A program made the position numbers and the translations under genes. Below, in pieces: positions 1-8,687 of a stretch of 64,000 nucleotides of DNA. The stretch is from Nostoc sp. TCL26-01 (GTDB lineage: Bacteria > Cyanobacteriota > Cyanobacteriia > Cyanobacteriales > Nostocaceae): positions 2,558,804 through 2,622,803 of the forward strand of contig NZ_CP040297.1 in assembly GCF_013393945.1 (NCBI RefSeq), read 5' to 3'. The notes under the pieces are model-generated. The model had not been told where the DNA came from, ran no database searches, and saw nothing but the letters and a program-made list of their open reading frames with translations. Positions within the stretch are counted from its first letter, which is position 1. Each line of letters starts with the position of its first letter.

Positions 1-1062
1 CACTACTAAATTTAGTAATGGAGAATGAGTTAATCTAGCAATAGCAATACCTAAAAAACCCCAAGCAAAAATCCAGACATATTCCCAACCTTCATCCCAA
101 GTATGAATGAGAGGTCTGTTATCTAGTACAGCGCTGATGATTTGGCTGACGGCGTGTGCTTGAATTTCAATACCATATACTCGCCCTGGTGCTGGGTTGA
201 TCGACTTAATGGCTGAGGTAGTGATAAAATCTTTACGACTGGGAGCAGTAACGCCAATAATCACAATGCGATCGCGTATCCAGGCAGGATCTAATTTACC
301 ATTTTTAATATCCTGTCCAGATAAAATTCTAAATCTTTCTCGACCACTGCGATAATTCAGCAGTGTTTGCACTCCACCGGCATCAGCACGGATGTATCCC
401 CCAGAATTAGGTAAAAACCTTGGTATTTCAGTCTGACCGAATCTCATAGTAGAGCGATCGCGCAGACCATTTTCTAAGCTAATATTTTTCTTGGCTAAAT
501 ATACAGTTGCTAATCGCACAGCAAAAGATAACTTGTAGCCAGCAGATGTGGGTGTTCCTAATAAACTACGCCTCAATTTACCATCAATATCAGTAATTTG
601 ATCAGCAAAACCAATTTGTTCGGGTAGTAAATCTCGTGGAGGTGAAATTTTCTCTGGTAATACTTTTTCAATAGCAATCAAATTTTTGATATTTTTGAAG
701 CTGGTCACCAATTCTTCATGTCCTGGATTAATTGGTAAATCTCGATAAATATCCAGCCCAATTACACTGGGCTTATAAGCTTGTAACTTTGACAGTAGTT
801 TTGCCAATTCACGATCTGACATTGCATAATCTTGATGACTACGAAGATCATCTTCATTTAGTCCCACAAGTACAATTCGTTTATCTATAGTTTCCTCTGG
901 TCGTAAACGGAGAAAACTATCAAAAGCTAACCATTCTAAAGTCTGCATTGAACCTATAATGCGTGCAATCATTACCAGCCCAATAACTGCAATTCCTGGT
1001 AATATACCTACGCGCCAGATGGCTATTTCAGTTTTAATGATGCGCCAAAGTCCAGGTTGCAT
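1..1062 (-). CDS. CHASE2-domain sensor protein, 3' part cut off by window edge
   Basis: Reading the minus strand from the ATG at 1062 gives an open frame of 354 codons that runs off base 1. The start is preceded by GGAGAAG at good spacing. A membrane segment lies near residues 19-38 (GILPGIAVIGLVMIARIIG), followed by a periplasmic CHASE2 domain with the typical WLAFDSFLRLRP entry, the IDKRIVLVGLNEDDL strand and the conserved WIRDRIVIIGVTAPS segment. A second hydrophobic run starts near residue 335. CHASE2 is an extracellular sensory domain found before histidine kinase, cyclase or Ser/Thr kinase outputs; the output here lies outside the window. The gene follows a response regulator on the same strand, so a histidine kinase output is likely but is an inference. 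Confidence 0.85.
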   Translation of the reverse strand, partial: MQPGLWRIIKTEIAIWRVGILPGIAVIGLVMIARIIGSMQTLEWLAFDSFLRLRPEETIDKRIVLVGLNEDDLRSHQDYAMSDRELAKLLSKLQAYKPSVIGLDIYRDLPINPGHEELVTSFKNIKNLIAIEKVLPEKISPPRDLLPEQIGFADQITDIDGKLRRSLLGTPTSAGYKLSFAVRLATVYLAKKNISLENGLRDRSTMRFGQTEIPRFLPNSGGYIRADAGGVQTLLNYRSGRERFRILSGQDIKNGKLDPAWIRDRIVIIGVTAPSRKDFITTSAIKSINPAPGRVYGIEIQAHAVSQIISAVLDNRPLIHTWDEGWEYVWIFAWGFLGIAIARLTHSPLLNLVV

Positions 1063-1174
1063 AGGCTCTTCTCCTAGTCTTTAGGTATTTAGTAAGTTAG
1101 TCTGCATCAATAATTAGCGATATAGCAAAAGTTCAGAGAACAGCGCAGAATCACCAATGAATAACAACTATTAA

Positions 1175-1852
1175 TTAATCAATTAACCCTTCTTCTCTAG
1201 CCCGTTTCTCAGTTTGAATCCGAATATTTTTCCCTTCATCAGGATAAACACCCAGGGCATCTTGCAGTTTACTCCAATAGTGCCGCACCATACGTTCAGA
1301 AATACACATTTGTTCGGCAATGGCTTTATCTTGTAACCCTTCTTCAAAAGCTAAAGTTAGAACTCTTAACCATTCTGGTTTAATTTCTAATCCAGCGTGG
1401 ATTCCTTTAATGTCTTTTGTATGAGTTAATCCTTGTAATGCCCAATCAACTCTTGTTAACATTTCTTGGGTAGACAGACTTTTATCTGCGGCGGTAAAAC
1501 CTCCTTTATGAGTATCAATGTCAGGTCGAATTCTGACTAATGTTCTAATATGGGCGCTTTGCACAATGATATTTAAACTGGGATAGTTTTTCATCAGTGT
1601 TCTTAACAGTCGCACTCCTGTATCAGGACGGGCGGTAATACCAGAATTTTCGGGAATAGAAAGATCCATAACCACAAGGTCTGGTTGTAAATTAGTCAAT
1701 TGATTAAAGGCATTTTCAGCATTGACGGCAGTCACAAATTCAGCATCAGGATATTGTCTTTTTAATACTTCAACTGTGCCACTAAGGACTGATTCATGGT
1801 CATCAATTACTAGAAATTTAATTAATGCTGGTTCAGATACCGTTTGTTTCAT
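1175..1852 (-). CDS. NarL/LuxR-like two-component response regulator
   Basis: The 225-residue protein has an N-terminal receiver domain (about 10-140): acidic pair D17/D18, phospho-acceptor D63 in VVMDLS, and a later conserved Lys near 124. A C-terminal helix-turn-helix segment (about 158-215) contains KAIAEQMCISERMVRHYWSKLQDALG, the LuxR/NarL type of DNA-binding motif. It probably acts as a transcription factor switched by phosphorylation. The CHASE2 sensor gene lies 112 bp downstream and a degenerate kinase-like gene lies upstream, all on the same strand, suggesting one signalling unit. The C-terminal tail (NIRIQTEKRAREEGLID) is longer than in minimal NarL proteins. The target genes are unknown; the adjacent peptide and exporter genes are candidates. 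Confidence 0.88.
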   Translation of the reverse strand: MKQTVSEPALIKFLVIDDHESVLSGTVEVLKRQYPDAEFVTAVNAENAFNQLTNLQPDLVVMDLSIPENSGITARPDTGVRLLRTLMKNYPSLNIIVQSAHIRTLVRIRPDIDTHKGGFTAADKSLSTQEMLTRVDWALQGLTHTKDIKGIHAGLEIKPEWLRVLTLAFEEGLQDKAIAEQMCISERMVRHYWSKLQDALGVYPDEGKNIRIQTEKRAREEGLID

Positions 1853-1992
1853 GATTCACACCTTGTTGATTGATTAAAGAACTGTAGATTGATTCTGAGA
1901 TGTATAAATAATGTCTGAAATTACTATTTTTTACATATTTATCACCCAGGATTTTATATAGGGAATAATGTCAGTAAAATTTATGATGATTT

Positions 1993-2652
1993 CTACCAAG
2001 AGAAGTACCAAGTAACTCTAAAATCATGAGTATGATAAAAGCATTTGGCTGAAGTTAAAAATCGACAACTTTGACATAGATAATCTAATTCTAATAAACT
2101 AGGGCGAAAGACAATTGCTGCTCCTTCAGAATAATTAATTTTTACCGTTAATTGTCCGATCTCGCTCTTTTGTTTTAAACTTATATAAATTGACCTAGGC
2201 ATGAACATTTCTGATAGAGTTATAGTCAGCAATTCCTCTAAAGAGCGTAAAATAATTAGACCACGTTCTGCTGGTTCATATCGCCAATATATAGGCATAT
2301 CTATCTGAAAATATAGATGAGGATGAGAATTTAGCCAAGGCTCTAATAAAGACTCAATTGCTAGAGGAAAACTATCTTGGAGTGATTCAGGAAAAAGGCG
2401 ATCACTTAATTGTACTAAAGAATCATGAAAGTTATCAATTTGCTGTAAAAAATGTTGTAATTTATTACTTGATAAATCCAAATAATTCATAGATAATAAA
2501 TCTAAGCTACGCCGCATTGTAAAAGTTTCCTGTAATAGACTATCCCGAATATTTTCAGCTTCTAATAAAAGCTTAGATGATTGTCTGTAAGACCACCATT
2601 GTAAGGCTTTTTGAGCTTTTTGATAGGATGTCAAAAACGGAAATATGGTCAT
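1993..2652 (-). CDS. Histidine-kinase-like protein without catalytic motifs (possible pseudokinase)
   Basis: The 219-residue protein is soluble. Residues 30-55 (EAENIRDSLLQETFTMRRSL) and 70-100 resemble the dimerisation helices of cyanobacterial NarL-type sensor kinases. Residues 130-205 follow the general course of an HATPase domain, with an N-box-like helix (LRSLEELLTITLSEMF). No DxG or GxG nucleotide-binding motif is present, and no clear phospho-acceptor His lies in the expected helix. This suggests a kinase relative that has lost ATP binding, perhaps a modulator of the neighbouring regulator. It lies 140 bp upstream of the response regulator on the same strand. The family reading is from pattern resemblance only; a divergent unknown protein is the alternative. 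Confidence 0.6.
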   Translation of the reverse strand: MTIFPFLTSYQKAQKALQWWSYRQSSKLLLEAENIRDSLLQETFTMRRSLDLLSMNYLDLSSNKLQHFLQQIDNFHDSLVQLSDRLFPESLQDSFPLAIESLLEPWLNSHPHLYFQIDMPIYWRYEPAERGLIILRSLEELLTITLSEMFMPRSIYISLKQKSEIGQLTVKINYSEGAAIVFRPSLLELDYLCQSCRFLTSAKCFYHTHDFRVTWYFSW

Positions 2653-3175
2653 AACGCAGACACTTAAAAGTATAATTTGTGTACCTAAGCTTGGAAATAC
2701 AAAACTGATATGTGGTTTATTTTGCTATCATAGGCTAAAAATATTAGTTAATTCACTATAGATTTGTGCCAAATAAAATGTCTAAAATTTACAAGTTCCT
2801 ATCCAAAAAATGACACTCTTATTGATAACATTTATGTGAATGTAATATTTATCATGTTCTGATTAAGCCATTTTTAATAATTCATGCTGAATAAAATCCC
2901 CAACTTCTGTAAGAATTTGGGGATCTGAATATATCAACTATGACAAATTTCAGAAGTAGGCGATAGCTAAGTGAGATAATTTATTTCTCTAGATATATTG
3001 AAATAAATATCTTTAGGATAAAATGATAACCAATCCTCAAAATACTTAGACAAATTAGTTATTGTTTCGTAATAAAATTCATGATGTTTCACATTAACTA
3101 AACCACATATTTTTTGGATAACAATCCTGGCAATGGAGCTATTTTTATTCTGGCTCCTGAATTCTGACCCAAAAT
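2653..3175. other. Intergenic region between exporter and signalling genes
   Basis: AT-rich 523-bp gap with no convincing open frame. It contains a hairpin at 2896-2924 described separately. The remainder probably holds the promoter of the kinase-like gene at 1993-2652, but no box could be assigned with confidence. Confidence 0.5.
2896..2924 (-). terminator. Probable terminator of the exporter transcript
   Basis: An 8-bp perfect stem (ATCCCCAA at 2896-2903 with TTGGGGAT at 2917-2924) is followed on the minus strand by TTTATT. It lies about 250 bases past the HlyD stop, so it would separate the exporter operon from the signalling genes. The moderate U tract leaves some doubt. Confidence 0.5.
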
Positions 3176-4579
3176 CTATAAATCAGTGATAATCCTGGCT
3201 TTGCGTAGAATAAATTGTAGTGCTGTCTCCTCTTGAGTAATAATTTGCGCTTCCGCTTCCATACCAACTTGGATATAACACCGACGATCGCCATGACCAA
3301 ATTCTAGCTGTTCTGGTTGGATAGTAGCTTCAAAATAGGGAATTGCAGAGCCTGGTGTTGTTGCGCCTGTATTATTGTTTTGAGGTGAGATAGCATCTGG
3401 GGAAATACCACTAACCACAGCGTTGAGAGTACCATAATCAGGATATGGACAGGCATTAACTCGTAATTGGACTTTTTTGCCAACAGTTACCTTTTTAATC
3501 TCTGCGGTGGGAATCATAGCCTTGATTATCAAGGGTGCATTCTGAGGTACGATTTCTGCGATCGCATCGCTGGTACGCACCACTTGGCCAGGGTTACGTA
3601 GATTCAGCTTGAGAATAATTCCATCACTAGTAGCGCGAATAATGCTATTTTGCAGTTGCCATTCTACCTGTTCTAATTCTTTTTGAGATTGATTGAGTTG
3701 GGAGAACATTTCTACCCGGCGCTGGATTAACGACTGCTTTTCTTTTTGCAACACAGCAATAGTAGATTCACCCTTAGCACGTTCTTGAGCGATCCGTTCT
3801 TGAGCGATCGCCACCGTAGCCATGCTAGGATTAACGGCAGCTTGCGCTGATTGCAAATTGGCTTGAGCAATTTCTACAGACCTTCTCGCAGCTTCCAATG
3901 CTGACTTAGTTTGTTCTACAACTAATTTTTTCTGCTCATACTCACGTCTACCAATAGCACCAATTTCTGTTAATTGCTGATAGCGATCGCGATCTACCTT
4001 AGCAAAATCTAAATCCGCTTGGGATTTACGTAAGTCTGCAATTGATTTTTGTAAATTAGCTTGAGACGCAAGAAACTCACTTTGGGTAGTTACTTGCTTA
4101 TCTTGATACTCTCGCTGATTTCGAGCCAAATCAGCTTGAGCAGAAGCAATTGTTCGCTCCATCACCTTCAGTTCAGCCAGTATCTGAGTGTTTAAAGTGC
4201 TGATTTGAGCATCAATTTGGATGAATTGCAGTTTTCCTTGTTGGATAGTACCTTCCAGTTGACTCTTTTTAATTTGTAACTGCTGGGTATCCAGACGAGC
4301 GATCGCATCACCTTGTCTCACAATCTGATTTTCTTTGACAAAGATATTTTCTACCGTCCCCTCTATTTCTGGTTGCACTAACCTAGTCTCACCAATAGGA
4401 CGAACGGTAGCAGAGGTTTTGACTACAACATTGTATTTAATCCATGAAGAGAGAGCGATCGCTGTACCAACAGTTGCTATGAGAAATATGCCTAATAAAG
4501 ATGTCCAAATACTAACAGAAGGCAAAGATTCAATCTCTTGAACTGGTGGGAGAACTTTTTGATTCTGTATGTAGAGCAT
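3176..4579 (-). CDS. HlyD-family membrane fusion protein (periplasmic adaptor)
   Basis: The 467-residue protein is the adaptor of a type I secretion system, linking an inner-membrane ABC exporter to an outer-membrane TolC-like channel. A short cytoplasmic N-terminus precedes a membrane helix (about 26-48). The first half of a lipoyl/barrel-sandwich domain follows (RLVQPEIEGTVENIFVKENQIVRQGDAIARLD). A long alpha-hairpin coiled coil covers about 95-300 (rich in Q, E, K, A). The returning half of the lipoyl domain is ATSDGIILKLNLRNPGQVV, and a beta-barrel ends the protein. It starts 65 bp after the C39 ABC exporter gene on the same strand and is almost certainly cotranscribed with it. No TolC-type gene lies in the window, so an outer-membrane channel must be supplied from elsewhere. 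Confidence 0.93.
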   Translation of the reverse strand: MLYIQNQKVLPPVQEIESLPSVSIWTSLLGIFLIATVGTAIALSSWIKYNVVVKTSATVRPIGETRLVQPEIEGTVENIFVKENQIVRQGDAIARLDTQQLQIKKSQLEGTIQQGKLQFIQIDAQISTLNTQILAELKVMERTIASAQADLARNQREYQDKQVTTQSEFLASQANLQKSIADLRKSQADLDFAKVDRDRYQQLTEIGAIGRREYEQKKLVVEQTKSALEAARRSVEIAQANLQSAQAAVNPSMATVAIAQERIAQERAKGESTIAVLQKEKQSLIQRRVEMFSQLNQSQKELEQVEWQLQNSIIRATSDGIILKLNLRNPGQVVRTSDAIAEIVPQNAPLIIKAMIPTAEIKKVTVGKKVQLRVNACPYPDYGTLNAVVSGISPDAISPQNNNTGATTPGSAIPYFEATIQPEQLEFGHGDRRCYIQVGMEAEAQIITQEETALQFILRKARIITDL

Positions 4580-4644
4580 ATTTCACCAAATAATTACCAA
4601 TAATTAAATATTGAGCGCAGCCTCAAAGTATAGTTTTACTCCAT

Positions 4645-6795
4645 CTAAGGAATTAAAAAATCTAAATGATCTCCTTGTTTATTATGTAAATCTTCTAAAG
4701 AACCTTGCAGTTTTAACCGACCTTGTTCTAACAAAACAACCCAATCAGCCCGATTAATAACTTTAGGACGATGACTAATTAAAATTGTGGTCTTACCGCG
4801 ACGGTGTTCTAACAGTTCATCTAAAACTTGGGCTTCACTCACTGGATCAAGCCCACCAGTAGATTCATCTAAAATTAGAATTGATGGATCTGTGACTATA
4901 GCTCTAGCTATTGCTAAACGTTGGCGTTGTCCACCAGAAATATTTGCGCCAAACTCTCCTAAGACCGTTTGATATTTCTCTGGCAGTCTACTAATAAATT
5001 CATCTGCACCCGCAATTTGGCAAGCTGTTACAATTTGCTCAAATGTGACAAATGGCGCTCCCAAGCGAAAGTTTTCTACAATCGAACGGCTCCAAAAGTG
5101 AGCATCTTGAGGAACTAGTACAACCTGCTGACGTAGACAATCGAGAGAAATGTCTTGTAAATTATATAATCCGATGCGAATATTGCCAGATTGGAGAGTA
5201 TACAAACTAGTTATTAGTTTAGCTACAGTACTTTTTCCACATCCGGATTTACCAATAATAGCAGTAGCTTTCCCGCCAGGAATTGTTAAGGTAAAATCTT
5301 CCAGTAAGTCAACTCGACCAGTATAGTGAAAATTGACATTTGTACATATAATGTCAGCATCAAAAGGAATATTCACAAATTGTTTTTGCCCATCATGTTC
5401 ATTTTCTGCTGTAGCGTCTATAACTTCTGTTAGTCTTTGTACAGCAGTTTTAGCGATATTATATTCTTCTACAAAACCAATTAGAGTACTAATCAAACCC
5501 ATAAAATTACTATTCATGGAGTTAAAAGCTAGTAGCTGACCAATACTCAAATTATCAGCAGGATTAATTACGGCGTTACTACCAACCCAAAGTAAAATTA
5601 CACCACCAATACTAGACATGAAACCAGAAAACGTCCCATTAATGATTCCGATTTGAATAGTGCGTAAGGTTAAATTAGCAAGATAACCAAACCTACTTTG
5701 AAGCTCATCTAAAAATTGCGCTCCAGATGTAGTTGTTTTGAGAGTGAGAGCGCCTTTAAAAGTTTCTACTAAAACCCCTTGTGCCTCTGCTTCTTTGACT
5801 AAAAGCTCACGAGTTTTTTGCCGTAATGTTGGTTGAAATACTATTGTAGATATGCTCATGAATATAGATACAATCACAGCTACAATAGTTAGTTTCCAAC
5901 TATAAAACACCATCAGGCAAAAAGAAATAATAGAAATGAAGAATCGACTTGGTAAACTAATAACTATTTGAGCAACTAACTGATTGATTTGGCTAATATC
6001 CCGTAAACGACTAACAATTTCTCCACTGCGGCGAGCCTCATAATATGATAGAGGTAATCTTAAAATTTGCCGACAGAAGTCTAAAACCAATCCTAACTGC
6101 AACCGTTGAGCAAAATTAGCAATTAAGTTAGACTGTACCCAACCAAGACTACTGGAAATTAAATTCATGACTATGACAGCGATCGCCATAGTAGTAAGTA
6201 GTCTTGTATCACCTCTGACTAAAATATCATCTGTCAGAATTTGTAATAGAAAAGGAGATGCTAAAGATAAAACTCCTAACAATAAATTAAGAGGAAATAC
6301 TTGAGCTAAAATACTACGAAAATGCCAAACACGCTTAAAGAAACGCCAAAAGCCAGTAACTTGATCATCCTCTACTTTCCAAAATAATTCAGGGTCTGGT
6401 TCTAGTAATAGCATCATCCAATCTGTCCACCCTTCCATTAAATCTTTTGCAGACAGATAACGGATACCGACAGCCGGATCAGCAATTACATATTTTTTGC
6501 CTTTCTTCCCATATAAAACAACCCAGTGATTTCCTTTCCAGTGAATAACTGCTGGTAAAGTTGCTTCATGTATCTTGTTCAGAAATTCTGGTGAAGTCTT
6601 CACTGAACGAGCATTAAAACCTAGCGTTTCAGATCCTCTTTTTAAACCTAATAAAGTTGTACCTAATTGTCCAGTACCCACAGCCTCACGGATACGACTA
6701 AGGGTAAAATTACGCCCATAATATTTGGTTATTGCTGCTAGACAAGCCGCACCACAATCTTCTTGACTATGTTGTAAAACGTGAACATATTTCAT
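4645..6795 (-). CDS. Peptidase-containing ABC exporter (C39 bacteriocin-type)
   Basis: The 716-residue single-chain exporter cuts double-glycine leaders and exports the mature peptide. The N-terminal C39 peptidase looks intact: catalytic Cys in QEDCGAACL (C14), His in GNHWVVLYG (about 89) and Asp in VIADPAVG (about 106). Six membrane helices follow (about 165-440). The ATPase domain has Walker A GKSGCGKST, signature ISGGQRQRLAIARAI, Walker B ILILDESTGGLD and the H-loop ISHR. This is the full set for processing and export. It lies 85 bp downstream of a double-glycine peptide gene and upstream of the HlyD gene, so the peptides at 6881-10638 are its probable substrates. Similar exporters in heterocystous cyanobacteria serve other roles (for example HetC), but the local peptides argue for peptide secretion. 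Confidence 0.95.
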   Translation of the reverse strand: MKYVHVLQHSQEDCGAACLAAITKYYGRNFTLSRIREAVGTGQLGTTLLGLKRGSETLGFNARSVKTSPEFLNKIHEATLPAVIHWKGNHWVVLYGKKGKKYVIADPAVGIRYLSAKDLMEGWTDWMMLLLEPDPELFWKVEDDQVTGFWRFFKRVWHFRSILAQVFPLNLLLGVLSLASPFLLQILTDDILVRGDTRLLTTMAIAVIVMNLISSSLGWVQSNLIANFAQRLQLGLVLDFCRQILRLPLSYYEARRSGEIVSRLRDISQINQLVAQIVISLPSRFFISIISFCLMVFYSWKLTIVAVIVSIFMSISTIVFQPTLRQKTRELLVKEAEAQGVLVETFKGALTLKTTTSGAQFLDELQSRFGYLANLTLRTIQIGIINGTFSGFMSSIGGVILLWVGSNAVINPADNLSIGQLLAFNSMNSNFMGLISTLIGFVEEYNIAKTAVQRLTEVIDATAENEHDGQKQFVNIPFDADIICTNVNFHYTGRVDLLEDFTLTIPGGKATAIIGKSGCGKSTVAKLITSLYTLQSGNIRIGLYNLQDISLDCLRQQVVLVPQDAHFWSRSIVENFRLGAPFVTFEQIVTACQIAGADEFISRLPEKYQTVLGEFGANISGGQRQRLAIARAIVTDPSILILDESTGGLDPVSEAQVLDELLEHRRGKTTILISHRPKVINRADWVVLLEQGRLKLQGSLEDLHNKQGDHLDFLIP

Positions 6796-6880
6796 AAGAC
6801 AGCTTGCTTTCCTTCAGCTAAGATATTGAACCCGAAAAATTGAATATTTAGTCAGTTATTACAATTGTTTTAGTGTTATA

Positions 6881-7126
6881 TTAATAACCAGAAAAATCTT
6901 CTCTTCTTGTTCGCCGAAAAAGTGTATAGCGATAATCAAACACAAATGCTGACTCCCAAGCAAACTGAAGTTCTTCATTTGTCACACCAGGAACACCAAA
7001 GACATAAGCTGCTCCCACAATGTAATAATAAATATTCATATCAAAAGTAACCGAAAGATATCCTCCATTAACAGCAGCCGCTTCTTCTAAAGAAATTTCT
7101 GTAAAAAGTGGTTTGTGTTTTTTCAT
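6881..7126 (-). CDS. Double-glycine-leader peptide precursor, Tyr/Phe-rich core
   Basis: An 81-residue precursor. Residues 1-22 form a C39-type leader ending in AAVNGG after FTEISLEEA. The expected mature part (59 residues) is rich in Tyr and Phe, has the hydrophobic run YYYIVGAAYVFGVPGV, and ends with a basic stretch (LFRRTRREDF). It has no cysteine, so lanthionine or disulfide types are excluded. It lies directly before the exporter gene on the same strand and is probably cotranscribed. The ribosome-binding site is weak. The function of the mature peptide is unknown. Confidence 0.75.
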   Translation of the reverse strand: MKKHKPLFTEISLEEAAAVNGGYLSVTFDMNIYYYIVGAAYVFGVPGVTNEELQFAWESAFVFDYRYTLFRRTRREDFSGY

Positions 7127-7224
7127 AATTTGCCACTTTTGAATAAGTGTATTTTTCAGTATTATTAATTAGGGAATACCATGAGTTAAGTTATAAAAAA
7201 CAGCAAATCAAAATTTGATATCCC

Positions 7225-7256
7225 AAATACTGGAACATTTTTGTGTTCCAGTATTT
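7225..7256 (-). terminator. CTGGAACA hairpin after peptide gene
   Basis: A perfect 13-bp stem, arms at 7225-7237 and 7244-7256, containing CTGGAACA and a 6-base loop. It lies 102 bases past the stop of the gene at 7358-7642. The following bases on the minus strand are TATTTGGG, so the U tract is poor. It could be a partial terminator, a processing site or a 3'-stabilising hairpin that lets the exporter be expressed at a lower level. Confidence 0.6.
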
Positions 7257-7357
7257 AGCCATTTCATTTAGAGTTAGTCACCTCCAACATATTATGAGAA
7301 AAGCCTGAAAAACTAGGCAATCTTTCCTAGAGTCTTCAGGCACATTCCTTGAAATTA

Positions 7358-7642
7358 CTACCAGTAACCGTAGCTGCCAAAACCTAAGCCTACAAGTGTT
7401 GCATAAGCTGCTTCTTGATCAGTTAATCCTCTAACTAAAATTGGAGTTGCAACTGTACCTGCAAGCGCTGTTTGGTTTCCGGGTACGTCTGGAGCGTTTT
7501 CGTAGAAAGCACCAACCGCAAGAAGGTAATTATTATAGTTAAAACCAATGGTTGGACCATAGTAACCGTAACTTCCACCACTAACAGTAGCAGATTCTTC
7601 AGATGAAGCTTGGCTAAACAAATTGTTTTCAATAGGTTCCAT
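7358..7642 (-). CDS. Double-glycine-leader peptide precursor, Gly/Tyr/Asn-rich core
   Basis: Starting at the ATG at 7642 the precursor has 94 residues; CGGAG sits 9 bases upstream, which favours this ATG over the GTG three codons earlier. The leader (1-23) ends in ATVSGG. The mature part begins SYGYYGPTIGFNYNNY and ends GLGFGSYGYW, Gly/Tyr-rich at both ends with a more ordinary middle (GLTDQEAAYATLVGLG). There is no cysteine. A conserved upstream block lies 65-138 bases before the start and a CTGGAACA hairpin follows the stop. The function is unknown; export by the C39 transporter is inferred from the leader and location. Confidence 0.78.
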   Translation of the reverse strand: MEPIENNLFSQASSEESATVSGGSYGYYGPTIGFNYNNYLLAVGAFYENAPDVPGNQTALAGTVATPILVRGLTDQEAAYATLVGLGFGSYGYW

Positions 7643-7706
7643 GATTGTCACTCCGTAAATAGAACTGTTTTGAGTTGTTCAAGCTACTAGCTAATTGCTT
7701 CTGGCA

Positions 7707-7780
7707 AGCTGCTCAACTCGTCGCTTGATTTAAACAATAACCGGGAGTGAATAGCTGAGTCATTTTCACTTTCTGCAAAC
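7707..7780 (-). promoter_or_regulatory. Conserved upstream block, copy 1
   Basis: About 60 bases here match the block at 8398-8473 with only scattered changes (shared on the plus strand: TCGCTTGATT, ACAATA, AGTGAATAGCT, AGTCATTT). It sits upstream of the peptide gene starting at 7642. Such conservation between otherwise diverged intergenic regions indicates a promoter or regulator-binding site for this peptide family; the exact -10 box is not assigned. Confidence 0.6.
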
Positions 7781-7938
7781 TTAATTACCAAATTTGTCAA
7801 ACTTATTTACACAATTAAATCAATGCAACTTCCGAAAAATCCAGACATAAACCACGCTCTAATAATACTAATTTTTAGACACTTAGATTAAGTTGTTCAA
7901 TTGTTTGTAAGTTAAGATTTGAATAAAATATCAAAAAA

Positions 7939-7964
7939 ACTGGAACATCAAATGATGTTCCAGT
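7939..7964 (-). terminator. Rho-independent-type terminator with CTGGAACATC stem
   Basis: A perfect 11-bp stem (ACTGGAACATC at 7939-7949, GATGTTCCAGT at 7954-7964) with a 4-base loop. On the minus strand it is followed by seven T. It lies 115 bases past the stop of the peptide gene at 8079-8351 and looks like a true intrinsic terminator. Confidence 0.8.
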
Positions 7965-8078
7965 AGTTATAGTGTGAGAAAACTATCCACTAACTGAAGC
8001 GTATGTAGAATTCATACGTCAAGTTCAGGTATGAGGACAACTCTAGAATCTGTTAAATTTAATACTTTTGACTCATTT

Positions 8079-8351
8079 CTAGACATTAATAATGAAGTCA
8101 TCAAAATAGATGTCATCAAAGTAGAGATTGAAGATAACAGTTCCATTACCTTCCTCAATTTTTTCACCTTCTTTTAACCATTTATCTTCTTTAGGCTCTG
8201 GCTTCCATATCTGTTTGTCTTTCACTGAATAGGGTGAAGGTTTGGAATATTGTTTTACTGGATGGCTAGGATATGGACGGTATTCTAATCCTGCACCAAC
8301 TACAATTTCTTGCTGCTCAAGAGATAATTCTGTGAACAATTGGTTAGACAT
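8079..8351 (-). CDS. Peptide precursor with Gly-Ala leader end, Lys/Pro/Tyr-rich core
   Basis: A 90-residue precursor. Residues 1-20 are a near-copy of the other leaders but end in VVGA instead of GG; Gly-Ala is an accepted C39 cleavage site in some systems. The core has a Pro/Lys/Tyr-rich first half (EYRPYPSHPVKQYSKPSPYS), a charged middle (KEDKWLKEGEKIEEG) and an acidic-hydrophobic tail (FNLYFDDIYFDDFIINV) with a DIYFDDF repeat. There is no cysteine. GGAG lies about 9 bases before the ATG, and a conserved upstream block lies 47-122 bases before it. The role is unknown. Confidence 0.75.
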   Translation of the reverse strand: MSNQLFTELSLEQQEIVVGAGLEYRPYPSHPVKQYSKPSPYSVKDKQIWKPEPKEDKWLKEGEKIEEGNGTVIFNLYFDDIYFDDFIINV

Positions 8352-8397
8352 GACTTAAATCTCCGTAATTTTAATGATATCGAGGAATATCAACTTT

Positions 8398-8473
8398 CAA
8401 GCTGCTGAACTCCTCGCTTGATTCATACAATAGCCTGTAGTGAATAGCTAAGTCATTTATAATTTATGCAAAC
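8398..8473 (-). promoter_or_regulatory. Conserved upstream block, copy 2
   Basis: This block precedes the peptide gene at 8079-8351 and is the best match to the block at 7707-7780, including GCTTGATT, ACAATA, GTAGTGAATAGCT and AGTCATTT on the plus strand. It is a candidate promoter or regulator-binding region shared by the peptide genes. Confidence 0.6.
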
Positions 8474-8553
8474 TATATAGCCATTTTAGTCTAATAAAAT
8501 TGCATAATTGTATCAGAGATATTACCAAAAAATACAGACATAATCTTAGAAAA

Positions 8554-8579
8554 ACTGGAACATCTAATGATATTCCAGT
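8554..8579 (-). terminator. Intrinsic-type terminator, variant CTGGAA hairpin
   Basis: Stem arms 8554-8564 and 8569-8579 pair over 11 bp; the single non-Watson-Crick position becomes G-U in minus-strand RNA. TTTTTC follows. It lies 109 bases past the stop of the peptide gene at 8688-8957 and has almost the same stem as the hairpin at 7939-7964. Confidence 0.75.
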
Positions 8580-8687
8580 AATTACGGAGTGATACTTTAA
8601 TAAAGTTGCTAAACTTAAACCAGAAGACTATCTGTAGCAAAATTTTAGGGAGATTTTAGTTAGCTAATTGCTCATTAACTTAACTAG

